NCBI GenBank assembly: GCA_016874795.1
Contig: VGTG01000042.1
Location: forward strand, 1 to 39,770
Direction of reading: 5' to 3'
Length of the DNA: 39,770 bases
Source of the DNA: Deltaproteobacteria bacterium
GTDB taxonomy: Bacteria; Desulfobacterota; Binatia; UBA12015
The number at the start of each line of letters is the position of its first letter. The first letter of the stretch is position 1. Positions 16,967 through 25,401 of this stretch are shown piece by piece. Position numbers and translations under genes: made by a program. The notes under the pieces are model-generated. The model was given only the letters and a program-made list of their open reading frames with translations. It was not told the DNA's origin and searched no databases.

Positions 16967-19492
16967 TTGGCGCGCGTCCGCGTGCACGGAAAGTTCTTCT
17001 GGAGCGGCACCGAGAAGGTCTTCGTCCGCGGCGTGACGTACGGCCCGTTCCGCCCGGACGCCGCCGGCGATCCGCTGCCGCCCCTCGCCGTCGTCCGCCA
17101 CGACTTCCGGCGCATCGTCGATCTCGGTGCGAACACCGTGCGGACGTTCACACCGCCGCCGGCGTGGCTTCTGGACGAGGCGGAGGAGGCCGGCCTTCGT
17201 CTGATCGTCGGGATCCCGTGGGCACAGCACGTCGCCTTCCTCGGCCGCCCCGCGGAGCGCGACGCGCGCGCGAGGATCGAGCGCACGGCACGCGACGTGG
17301 GGGGCCACTCCGCCGTGCTCGCCCTCCTTCTCGGCAACGAGACCCCGCCGGACGTCGTGCGGTGGGAGCGTGCCGCGCGTGTCGAGCGCTTTCTCACCGA
17401 GATGGCGGACGTCGCGCGACAGAGCGCCCCCGAGGCTCTCGTGAGCTATGCGAGCTTCCCGCCGACGGAGTACCTCGATCTCGACTTTTGCGATTTTCTC
17501 TCGTTCAACGTCTACCTGCACCGGGAGCACGATCTCCGTCGTTACCTCGCGCGGCTGCAGAACCTCGCCGGAGAGCGACCGCTCGTCCTGACCGAGATCG
17601 GCATCGACTCGCGTCGCCACGGGGCGGAGGCGCAGGCGGAGACGCTTCGCGGGCAAGTGCGTGCCGTCTTCGAGTCGGGCGCGGCCGGAGTCGTCGTCTT
17701 CGCCTACACGGACGAGTGGTTCGCCCTCGAGCCCGACCGGCCCGAAGGCGGCTTTGCGGTGGAGGACTGGAGCTTCGGACTCGTCGACGCGCACCGCGCG
17801 CCGAAGCCCGCGTGGACGGCGGTACGCGACTGCTTTCGTGGCGGGATCCCGGAGGTCCCGGCGGAAGCGCCGCTCGTCTCGGTCGTCGTGTGCGCGTTCA
17901 ATGCAGAGCGAACGCTGCGCGCGTGTCTCGCGTCCCTCGAGCGCCTTCGCTATCCGCGCTTCGAGGTGCTCGTCGTCGACGACGGCTCGACCGACGGGAC
18001 GGGTGCGATCGCCGCTTCGCTCGCGAGCGAGCGCATTCGCGTCCTCTCGCAGGAGAACCGCGGGCTCTCCGCGGCGCGGAACCGTGGCGTCGCCGAGGCG
18101 CTCGGGAGCGTCGTCGCGTTCACCGACTCGGACTGCGTCGTCGACCCCGACTGGCTGACCTACCTCGCCTACGCGATCCGCGACGGCGCCGTCGCGGTCG
18201 GCGGACCGAACCTCGCGCCGACGGACGCGGCTCTCGTTCCCGCCGTCGTGGCGCTCGCACCGGGCGGCCCGACGCACGTGCTGCTCGACGACGACGTCGC
18301 GGAGCACATCCCCGGCTGCAACATGGCCTTCGACCGTGCGACGCTCCTCGCGACCGGCGGATTCGACGAGCGCTACACGACGGCCGGCGACGACGTCGAC
18401 GTCTGCTGGCGCCTGCAGGACGCGGGGCATCCGATCGCGTTCAGCCCGGCCGCGGTCGTCTGGCATTTTCGTCGCGACACGGTGCGCGCGTACCTCCGAC
18501 AGCAGGGCGGCTACGGTCGCGCGGAGGCGCAGCTCTACTTCGATCATCCGCGTCGCTTCAACGCGCTCGGGCAGTCGACCTGGGCGGGGCGCATCTACGG
18601 GGGACTCGTCGGAGGGCTCGCCGCGGAGCGGACCCGCATCTACCGCGGTCCGCTCGGGCAAGGCCTCTTCCAGGCGGTCTACGCGCGGCCCGCCTCGATC
18701 TGGTGGCACCTGCCGGCGACGTTCGAGTGGAACCTCTTCGCGGCGGCGCTCCTCTTCGCTGCGCTCCTCGGACGGGGAGGCGTGCTCGTGGCGGCCGTAC
18801 CGCTCCTCGTCTCCCTCGCAGCGGCGACGGTGACCGCACTTCGTGCGCCGCTCGACGCGCGGCTGGGCGCGCAGGGGAGGGTGCTTCTCGCCGTCCTCTC
18901 GTACCTCGGCCCGCTGACGCGCAGCCTCGCGCGGACGAACGCCCGCGTGACGGGCGCGGGTCGTTCCGAGCCGAAGCCGGCGAGCCTTTCGGGCGTCGTG
19001 CCGGAGGTCTCGCTCGCTCGCGCCGAGCTCCTCTCGGCGTACTGGAGCGAGGAGGGCGTCTCGAAGGAGGTCCTTCTCGGCGAGGTCGAGCGCGTGCTCG
19101 CGGGCGCGCCGTACCGGCTCGCGTACGACGCGGGCTGGAACGCGTGGGACGTGGAGCTCGCGCGGGGACCGTGGACGACGGCGCGCATCGAGGTCGCCGT
19201 CGAGAACCACGGCGGTTCCCGCCGCCTGCTTCGTGTCCGCGCCGCTCTTCCCGCGGCTCGCATCGCGACGCTCGTCGGAGTCCTGTGCGCGGCCGTCGCG
19301 CTGGTCGCGAGCGCGAGCTTCGGATCGTCCGGAGCGATGCGCCTCGTGCGGGCCAGCGCGTGGATCGGAGCCGCGGGCGCCGCGACGATCGCCCTCTGGA
19401 ACATGCGCCTCGCGGCGCGCTGGACGCGATTCCTCGACGCGGCCGCCTTCGCTCTCCGCCTCGTTCCCGTCCAGCGCGGACCCGGTCGATGA
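16967..19492 (+). CDS. Glycoside hydrolase - glycosyltransferase 2 fusion membrane protein
   Basis: 841 residues. Residues about 8-295 form a GH-A clan TIM-barrel: FVRGVTYGPF, LGANTVRTF, acid/base E125 in LLGNETPPD, nucleophile E210 in LVLTEIGIDS. From about residue 300 comes a GT2 inverting glycosyltransferase: SVVVCAFNAERT, DDGSTDGTG near 337, DSDCVVDPDW near 387 and GDDVDVCWRL. Hydrophobic helices lie at about 590-630 and 755-800, with a soluble segment between. The TTG start has GGAG 7 nt upstream; the next in-frame GTG is five codons later. The stop overlaps the ABC gene by 4 bp (ATGA). A single protein that both cuts and builds sugar chains suggests remodelling of an envelope glycan; the substrate is unknown. 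Confidence 0.88.
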   Translation: MARVRVHGKFFWSGTEKVFVRGVTYGPFRPDAAGDPLPPLAVVRHDFRRIVDLGANTVRTFTPPPAWLLDEAEEAGLRLIVGIPWAQHVAFLGRPAERDARARIERTARDVGGHSAVLALLLGNETPPDVVRWERAARVERFLTEMADVARQSAPEALVSYASFPPTEYLDLDFCDFLSFNVYLHREHDLRRYLARLQNLAGERPLVLTEIGIDSRRHGAEAQAETLRGQVRAVFESGAAGVVVFAYTDEWFALEPDRPEGGFAVEDWSFGLVDAHRAPKPAWTAVRDCFRGGIPEVPAEAPLVSVVVCAFNAERTLRACLASLERLRYPRFEVLVVDDGSTDGTGAIAASLASERIRVLSQENRGLSAARNRGVAEALGSVVAFTDSDCVVDPDWLTYLAYAIRDGAVAVGGPNLAPTDAALVPAVVALAPGGPTHVLLDDDVAEHIPGCNMAFDRATLLATGGFDERYTTAGDDVDVCWRLQDAGHPIAFSPAAVVWHFRRDTVRAYLRQQGGYGRAEAQLYFDHPRRFNALGQSTWAGRIYGGLVGGLAAERTRIYRGPLGQGLFQAVYARPASIWWHLPATFEWNLFAAALLFAALLGRGGVLVAAVPLLVSLAAATVTALRAPLDARLGAQGRVLLAVLSYLGPLTRSLARTNARVTGAGRSEPKPASLSGVVPEVSLARAELLSAYWSEEGVSKEVLLGEVERVLAGAPYRLAYDAGWNAWDVELARGPWTTARIEVAVENHGGSRRLLRVRAALPAARIATLVGVLCAAVALVASASFGSSGAMRLVRASAWIGAAGAATIALWNMRLAARWTRFLDAAAFALRLVPVQRGPGR

Positions 19493-21258
19493 CCGCTCGC
19501 AGCCGGCTCGTCCTTCGCCACCTCCGGCCTTACGGCGGCCGCGTCGCCGTCGGGATCGCGCTCGTCACGATCACGAGCCTCGTCGAGCTCGCGAAGCCGT
19601 GGCCCCTCAAGATCGCCGTCGACAACGTGCTCGGCGATCGTCCGCTGCCGCTGCTCGGCTATCCCGAGCGTCTCGGGCCGGAAGGCCTGCTCGCGATCGC
19701 GGTGTTCGGGCTCGTCGGCCTCCACGTGCTGCTGGGTGTCCTCTCGCTCCTCGGCAACCGCCTGACGATCGACGTCGGCCAGCGGATGGTACAGGCGCTT
19801 CGCGGCGAGCTTTTCGATCACCTGGAAAAGCTGTCGACGCGATTCCACGACCGCCGCAGCGCCGGGGAGCTCGTCTACCGGCTCGCCGCCGATACGATGG
19901 CCCTCCAGACCCTCGCGATGAACGCCGTCTTCCCGACGCTCTCCGCGCTGCTCTTCCTCGCCGGCATGGCGATCGTGATGCTGCAGATGAACGTCGGCTT
20001 GACGCTTCTTGCCCTCGCGGTCACGCCGGTCGTCGGTCTCGCCGTGCGCGTCCTCGGACGGCGCCTCAGCGAGGTCGCTGCCGAGGCTCGCGAGCGGGAG
20101 AGCGAGCTCTACGCGGCGGCGGAGCGGAGCATGACCGCGATCCGGGTGACGCGCGCGTTCTCCGCGGAAGCGGCCGAGGCGAAGCGCTTCCGGGGCGCGA
20201 GCGCCGCGAGCCTCGCGCGGCATCTCGAGCTCTACACGACGCAGACGGCGTACGGCATCGCCGTCAGCATCCTCGGAGCCGTCGGCGCGGCGGCGGTGCT
20301 CTGGATCGGAACGCGTCTCGTGATGCGCGGCAGCTTGACGGTCGGCGATCTCCTCGTCTTCACGAGCTACCTCGCTTCTCTCTACGCGCCGATCCAGACC
20401 TTGAGCCACACCTTTGGGCTCGTGCAGGAGGCGCGCTCGGGGCTCGGGCGCGTGTTCTCGGTGCTGGAGATCGACCCCGAGGTGCGCGACGGGGCGCGAG
20501 GCCTCGATCCCGCGGCCGTGCGCGGCGCCATCGAGCTCCGGAACGTCGAGTTCGCGTACGAGCCCGGGTTGCCGGTCCTGCAGGATTTCTCTCTCGAGAT
20601 CGCGCCCGGAGAGAAGCTCGCGCTCGTCGGCGCGAGCGGCTCCGGCAAGACGACGACGGCACTTCTCTGCCTGCGTTTCTTCGATCCCTCCGCGGGCACG
20701 ATCCTGCTCGACGGAGAGGGCGTCCGTGCCTACCGGCTCGACGCGCTGCGGAGCGCCTTCGGCGTCGTGCTGCAGCCGCCGCTCCTCTTTCCGGGCACGC
20801 TGCGCGAGAACCTCGTCTACGGACGCGCCGAAGCGGGCGAGGCGGAGATCGCGGCCGCGATCGAGACGGCGCAGCTCGGCGACCTGATCGCGCGGCTCCC
20901 CGAGGGGCTCGAGACCGTCGTCGGGTGGACGACGCTCTCCGCGGGCGAGCGTCAGCGAGTGACGGTCGCGCGGGCTCTCGTCCGCAGAGCCCCGATTCTT
21001 CTGCTCGACGAACCGACGGCGTCGCTCGACGTCGACACCGAGGCGCGTCTCCTCGCGGCGCTCGAGGCGCACCGGCGGGGCCGCACGTGCCTCCTGATCA
21101 CGCACAGCCGCGCGACGCTCGAGTGGGCGGACCGGATCGCTGTCCTGCAGGACGGACGGATCGCCGCCGTCGGGCGGCTCGACGAGCTGCGCGCGCAGGG
21201 CGGGCTGGCGGCGACCCTCCTCGCGGAGCCGTCGCCGGCCGGGCGGAGCCTGACGTGA
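19489..21258 (+). CDS. ABC exporter, fused permease and ATPase
   Basis: 589 residues. The six-helix ABC transmembrane domain covers about residues 1-320, with a MsbA/lipid-exporter-like arrangement. The nucleotide-binding domain has Walker A GASGSGKTT near residue 380, Q-loop VVLQPPLLFPG, signature LSAGERQR (canonical LSGGQ altered at A and E), Walker B ILLLDEPTASLD and switch His in LITHSR. It would work as a homodimer exporting a lipid or glycan. Translation is coupled on both sides: ATGA overlap with the upstream gene and GTGA overlap with the glycosyltransferase downstream. The role as exporter of the product of these glycan genes is inferred from this. Confidence 0.9.
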   Translation: MTARSRLVLRHLRPYGGRVAVGIALVTITSLVELAKPWPLKIAVDNVLGDRPLPLLGYPERLGPEGLLAIAVFGLVGLHVLLGVLSLLGNRLTIDVGQRMVQALRGELFDHLEKLSTRFHDRRSAGELVYRLAADTMALQTLAMNAVFPTLSALLFLAGMAIVMLQMNVGLTLLALAVTPVVGLAVRVLGRRLSEVAAEARERESELYAAAERSMTAIRVTRAFSAEAAEAKRFRGASAASLARHLELYTTQTAYGIAVSILGAVGAAAVLWIGTRLVMRGSLTVGDLLVFTSYLASLYAPIQTLSHTFGLVQEARSGLGRVFSVLEIDPEVRDGARGLDPAAVRGAIELRNVEFAYEPGLPVLQDFSLEIAPGEKLALVGASGSGKTTTALLCLRFFDPSAGTILLDGEGVRAYRLDALRSAFGVVLQPPLLFPGTLRENLVYGRAEAGEAEIAAAIETAQLGDLIARLPEGLETVVGWTTLSAGERQRVTVARALVRRAPILLLDEPTASLDVDTEARLLAALEAHRRGRTCLLITHSRATLEWADRIAVLQDGRIAAVGRLDELRAQGGLAATLLAEPSPAGRSLT

Positions 21259-22409
21259 AGACGGACCGCCTGCTCGTCCTCGGGCTGATGGGGCGCTATC
21301 CGCTCGCCGGCGTCGGCTGGCAGGCGGTGCACTACCTCGTCGGCCTCGAGCGGCTCGGATGGGAGGTCTTCTACGCGGAGGACTCGGGAGCGCCGCCCTA
21401 CAGCCCGGGCCGCATCGCGCTCGGCTCCGACGCGGAGGAGAACGTCGCCTTCGTCCGCGACGTCATGGCTTCGATCGGTCTCGCGGATCGCTGGGTGTAC
21501 TGGGACGTGCTCGAGGACCGCCATCACGGCCTCGGTCGCGACGCTCTCGAAGAGCTCTACGCGACGAGCGCGCAGATCTGGAACCTCTGCGGCGCGACGC
21601 GTCCGCGCGCGGAGCATCGTCGTGGCGGCGTCCTCGTCTACGTCCAGACCGATCCGGGCGTCGAGCAGGCGGCCGCCGCTGCGGGCGACATGGACGTCGC
21701 CGCGATGCTCGAGGCGCACGACGTCCTCTTCACCTACGCGGAGCGCTTCGGGCGTCCGGACTGCCTCGTTCCGGTGGACCGGCGACGGTGGCTGACCACG
21801 CGACCGCCCGTCGTCCTCGACTTCTGGGAGTCGCCGCCGCCCCGGAGCGGAAGTCCCTTCACGACGGTCGGCACGTGGGAGAACCGTGGCAAGGACGTCG
21901 TCCACGCGGGTGCGCTCTGGCGCTGGTCGAAGCACGCGAGCTTTCTCGACCTGATCGACGTGCCGGCGCGCGCGGGCGTGCGCGCGGAAGCGGCGCTCGC
22001 TCCGCCGGACGACGTTGCTGCTCGCTTCCGCGCGAGCGGCTGGAGTCTCCGCGATCCGCGCGAGGTGTCGGCGAGCCTCGAAGCGTACCGTGACTTCGTG
22101 CGGAGCTCCTGCGGCGAGCTCACCGCCACGAAGGAGATCTACGTCCGCTCGCGCAGCGGCTGGTTCAGCGACCGGAGCGCCTGCTACCTCGCCGCCGGCC
22201 GGCCCGTCGTCACGGCGGACACGGGTCTCGGCGACGTCCTTCCGTGCGGACGCGGGCTCCTCGCGTATCGAACTCCCGACGAGGCGGTCGCCGCCCTCGA
22301 GGCCGTGCGCGACGATCTTCCGGCCCATGCGCGCGCCGCGCGGGCGCTCGCGGAGGAGCACTTCGACGCCTTGCGCGTCCTCGGCGCGATGCTCGAGCGA
22401 ATCCGCTAG
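21255..22409 (+). CDS. Glycosyltransferase, GT-B-like
   Basis: 384 residues. The N-terminus LLVLGLMGRYPLAGVGWQAVHYLVGLERLG and the C-terminal motif SGWFSDRSACYLAAGRPVVTADTGLG are typical of GT-B glycosyltransferases that use a nucleotide sugar, here with the acceptor side poorly conserved. It starts at a GTG overlapping the ABC gene stop (GTGA) and ends in TAG at 22407-22409, inside the CTAG flanking the MITE-like element. It is the last gene of the putative glycan-export cassette. Its donor and acceptor sugars cannot be inferred. Confidence 0.8.
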   Translation: MKTDRLLVLGLMGRYPLAGVGWQAVHYLVGLERLGWEVFYAEDSGAPPYSPGRIALGSDAEENVAFVRDVMASIGLADRWVYWDVLEDRHHGLGRDALEELYATSAQIWNLCGATRPRAEHRRGGVLVYVQTDPGVEQAAAAAGDMDVAAMLEAHDVLFTYAERFGRPDCLVPVDRRRWLTTRPPVVLDFWESPPPRSGSPFTTVGTWENRGKDVVHAGALWRWSKHASFLDLIDVPARAGVRAEAALAPPDDVAARFRASGWSLRDPREVSASLEAYRDFVRSSCGELTATKEIYVRSRSGWFSDRSACYLAAGRPVVTADTGLGDVLPCGRGLLAYRTPDEAVAALEAVRDDLPAHARAARALAEEHFDALRVLGAMLERIR

Positions 22410-22571
22410 TGCACCGCCGTCGAGATAGCGTCAAGCAGATTGCCGTTCATCGGCGTCCCTCGCAAGGAACGCCGACGAAGGAATATCTGGCATATTTCGA
22501 GGAGGTGTGACGCCGCGAGGGGCGTCGAGGGGCGGTAAGATGTTGACGCTATCTCGACGGCGGTGCACTAG
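22406..22571. mobile_element. MITE-like element with perfect terminal inverted repeats and CTAG duplication
   Basis: Arms at 22410-22434 and 22543-22567 are perfect 25-bp inverted repeats (outer end TGCACCGCCGTCGAG). Each is flanked by CTAG (22406-22409 and 22568-22571), fitting a 4-bp target duplication. The 108-bp interior holds two hairpins (22451-22474 and 22509-22526) and no transposase. Both convergent genes end within the flanking CTAG copies: TAG for the glycosyltransferase, CTA read on the minus strand for the acyl-CoA dehydrogenase. If one CTAG is removed with the element, the two stop codons would overlap. CTAG fits the YTAR duplication of some IS5-family members, so an IS5-like transposase may move it; that is inference. 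Confidence 0.75.
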
Positions 22572-23746
22572 TCGTCGCGGACGTGCTTCGGGCGGACGTA
22601 GCCCGCGCGCTTCAGGAGGCCGCGCGCGATCACGATCCGCTGGATCTCGTTCGTCCCCTCGCCGATGATCATCAGCGGCGCGTCGCGGTAGTAGCGCTCG
22701 ACGTTGAACTCCTGGCTGTAGCCGTAGCCGCCGTGGATGCGCATCGCCTCGAGCGCGACCTCCTGGCAGATCTCGGACGCGAAGAGCTTCGCCATGCCCG
22801 CTTCGAGGTCGCTCCGCTCGCCGCGGTCCTTCGCGGCGGCCGCGTTCCGCACGAGGAGGCGCGCGGCCTCGATCTTCGTCGCCATGTCGGCGAGCTTGAG
22901 CTGGATCGCCTGGTGCTCGCAGATCGGCTTCCCGAAGGTCTCGCGCTCCGTCGAGTACTTGAGCGCGTCCTCGAACGCCGCCTGCGCGACGCCGACGGCA
23001 CGCGCCGCGATGTTCACGCGGCCGACCTCGAGCCCCGCCATGACGTACTGGAAGCCTTCACCCTCGTTGCCGACGCGGTTCGCGACGGGAACGGGGAAGT
23101 CCTCGAAGGCGACCTCGGCCGACTCGACGCCCTTGTAGCCGAGCTTCGGAAGGTCGCGGCTGATCGTGCAGCCCGGCGCTCCCTTCTCGGCGAGAAGGAG
23201 CGTGATGCCCTTGTGCGGTGGATTCGCGGTGGGGTCCGTCTTGCAGACGAGGCCGAACATGGTCCCGGTGCGGGCGTTGGTCGACCACATCTTCGTGCCG
23301 TTGACGATGTACTGGTCGCCTTGACGCTTCGCGACGGTGCGGATGCGCTGCGCGTCGCTGCCGGCGTGCGCCTCCGTCAAGCCGAACGCGGCGCGCTTCT
23401 CGCCGCGGGCCATCGCAGGGAGGAACCGCTGCTTCTGCTCTTCGTTCCCGTAGGTGCGGATCGTGTAAGCGATCATCAGGTGGGTGTTGAGCACGCCGGA
23501 GAGGCTCATCCAGCCGCGGCAGAGCTCCTCGACGATGCGTGCGTACGTCGACACGGAGAGCGCGAGTCCGCCGTACGCCTCCGGGATCGTCGCACCGAAG
23601 AGGCCGAGCTCCTTCATGCGGTCGACGAGCGCCTGCGGATACTCGTTCGCGTGCTCGAGCTCGTTTGCGACGGGCTTGACTTCCTTCTCGACGAAGGTTC
23701 GGACTCCCTCGATCAAGTCGCGGTCGAAATCGCTCTCTGGCGCCAC
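22568..23746 (-). CDS. Acyl-CoA dehydrogenase
   Basis: 392 residues. An FAD-dependent enzyme that introduces the alpha-beta double bond in acyl-CoA. The FAD/substrate motifs AFGLTEAHAGSDAQ and WSTNART lie in the middle domain. The catalytic Glu region, REM... type in other families, is here near YRDAPLMIIGEGTNEIQ, with the base E in GEGTNEIQR. The start is a GTG at 23746-23744 with GAGGAGG just upstream on the minus strand; a longer reading to 23851 adds an unlike-looking Arg-rich tail. It ends in the CTAG beside the MITE-like element. It is divergent from the aceF operon. Isovaleryl-, butyryl- or short-chain type cannot be separated from sequence alone. Confidence 0.93.
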   Translation of the reverse strand: MAPESDFDRDLIEGVRTFVEKEVKPVANELEHANEYPQALVDRMKELGLFGATIPEAYGGLALSVSTYARIVEELCRGWMSLSGVLNTHLMIAYTIRTYGNEEQKQRFLPAMARGEKRAAFGLTEAHAGSDAQRIRTVAKRQGDQYIVNGTKMWSTNARTGTMFGLVCKTDPTANPPHKGITLLLAEKGAPGCTISRDLPKLGYKGVESAEVAFEDFPVPVANRVGNEGEGFQYVMAGLEVGRVNIAARAVGVAQAAFEDALKYSTERETFGKPICEHQAIQLKLADMATKIEAARLLVRNAAAAKDRGERSDLEAGMAKLFASEICQEVALEAMRIHGGYGYSQEFNVERYYRDAPLMIIGEGTNEIQRIVIARGLLKRAGYVRPKHVRDD

Positions 23747-23874
23747 GGCGGCCCTCCTCGGGGGGAATTCAACAGGCGTGCGCGCGCGCCGCAACCGGCA
23801 CGAGAAAACGAGGTCGCGACCGTGGGACTGAGCGCGCGTGAGCCGGTACACTGGGAGCGGGAGGAGTCGACGCG

Positions 23875-25401
23875 ATGCCGGACATCACGATGCCGAAGCT
23901 CTCCGACACGATGGAGGAGGGCAAGATCCTCCGCTGGCTGAAGGAAGCCGGCGAGCAGGTCTCCGCGGGGGAGATCCTCGTCGAGGTGGAGACCGACAAG
24001 GCCGACATGGAGATCGAGGCGGAGCAGGGCGGCGTGCTGCGCGAGATCCGGCTACAGGAGGGCGACACGGCACCGGTCGGTGCGGTGATCGCGGTGATCG
24101 ACACCGGCGACGTCGAGAGCCGCGCCGCGTCTGCACCTTCGAAGCGTGCCTCCGACGCGCCGAAGGAGCAGCCCGCGGCCCGGCGCGAGGCCCCTCGGCA
24201 AGAGCCGTCGAAGGAAGCTAAGAAGGAAACGCAAGACGAGGCGAGGCACGAGGCGCGAGCCGAGGCGCGGAGCGCCGCCCGAGACGCGCGAGAAGAGAGG
24301 CGCGAAGACGAGGGAAGCGAGTCCGTTGCCGAGGCGGCGGACGTTCCGGTCGAGGGAACGAAGGCCGACGCGGAGAGGACGAACGGCAGCGCTCCTCCGC
24401 CACCGCGCGCCGGAGCTCGCGTCTCGCCGCTCGCGCGCACGCGCGCGGCGGAGCTCGGGATCGATCCGACCTCGATCCGCGGCACCGGCCCGGCCGGTCG
24501 CGTGACGCGAAAGGACGTCGAGGATGCGAGCCGCGCCGCGAGCGCCCCCGGGGAGCTTGGCGCGACCGAGAAGGCTCGCACCGCACCGGCGCCGGAACCG
24601 CGTCCACGAACGGGTTCGGGAACGGTACGCGTCCGTCCCGTCGACCGCGCGGCCCCGCCGGTCGCGCGGGAGCCCGCGTCCGCTCCGGAAGCCGCCCAGG
24701 GCGACGTTCGCCGGATCCCGCTCTCCGGCATGCGCGCCTCGATCGCGCGCCGCATGAGCGAGAGCAAGCGCGAGGCGCCGCACTTCTACGTCACGGCCGT
24801 CGCCGACATGGACATGGCCGTTCGCTTCCGCGCCGCCCTGAAGGAAGGCGGCGAAGCCGCCGCGGGCGTCACGTACAACCACCTCGTCCTGAAGGCTTGC
24901 GCCGACGCGCTCGCCGCGATCCCCGAGATGAACGCACGTTTCGCGGGCGACGCGATCGAGGTCCTGCCCGAGGTGAACCTCGGCGTCGCGACCGCCGTCC
25001 CCGAAGGGCTGATCGTCCCGGTGATCCACGCGGCCGACCGCCTGAGCCTCTTCGAGATTGCGGCACGGGCGCGCGAGCTCGGTGAGCGGGCCCGCAAGCG
25101 GAGCTTCACGCGCGAAGACCTCTCCGGTGCGACCTTCAGCGTCTCGAACCTCGGGATGTACGATGTCGAAAGCTTCATCGCGGTGATCAATCCGCCGCAG
25201 GCGGGAATTCTCGCCGTCGGCTCCGTGCAGGAGGTGCCGGTCGTCCGCGACGGGCAGATCCGCCCCGGCCATACTCTTCACTTGACGGTGTCCTGCGATC
25301 ATCGCGCGGTCGACGGTGTCCGCGCCGCGGAGTTCCTCGCCGACCTGCGGCGACGGCTCGAGAACCCGATGCTCCTCGTGATCCCGACCGGAGAGGCATG
25401 A
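23875..25401 (+). CDS. aceF: Dihydrolipoamide acetyltransferase, E2 of pyruvate dehydrogenase
   Basis: 508 residues. One lipoyl domain covers about residues 1-78, with lipoylated K42 in VETDKADMEIE. A long linker follows, rich in Glu, Arg, Lys and Ala rather than the usual Ala-Pro. The E3/E1-binding domain is at about 183-220 (VSPLARTRAAELGIDPTSIRG) and the catalytic domain at 275-508, with HRAVDGVRAAEFL carrying the active His. It transfers acetyl from E1 to CoA. A good GGGAGGAG lies upstream of the ATG. The stop overlaps lpdA by ATGA. A 2-oxoglutarate E2 is less likely because the neighbours (lipoate genes) and aceE point to pyruvate. Confidence 0.95.
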   Translation: MPDITMPKLSDTMEEGKILRWLKEAGEQVSAGEILVEVETDKADMEIEAEQGGVLREIRLQEGDTAPVGAVIAVIDTGDVESRAASAPSKRASDAPKEQPAARREAPRQEPSKEAKKETQDEARHEARAEARSAARDAREERREDEGSESVAEAADVPVEGTKADAERTNGSAPPPPRAGARVSPLARTRAAELGIDPTSIRGTGPAGRVTRKDVEDASRAASAPGELGATEKARTAPAPEPRPRTGSGTVRVRPVDRAAPPVAREPASAPEAAQGDVRRIPLSGMRASIARRMSESKREAPHFYVTAVADMDMAVRFRAALKEGGEAAAGVTYNHLVLKACADALAAIPEMNARFAGDAIEVLPEVNLGVATAVPEGLIVPVIHAADRLSLFEIAARARELGERARKRSFTREDLSGATFSVSNLGMYDVESFIAVINPPQAGILAVGSVQEVPVVRDGQIRPGHTLHLTVSCDHRAVDGVRAAEFLADLRRRLENPMLLVIPTGEA

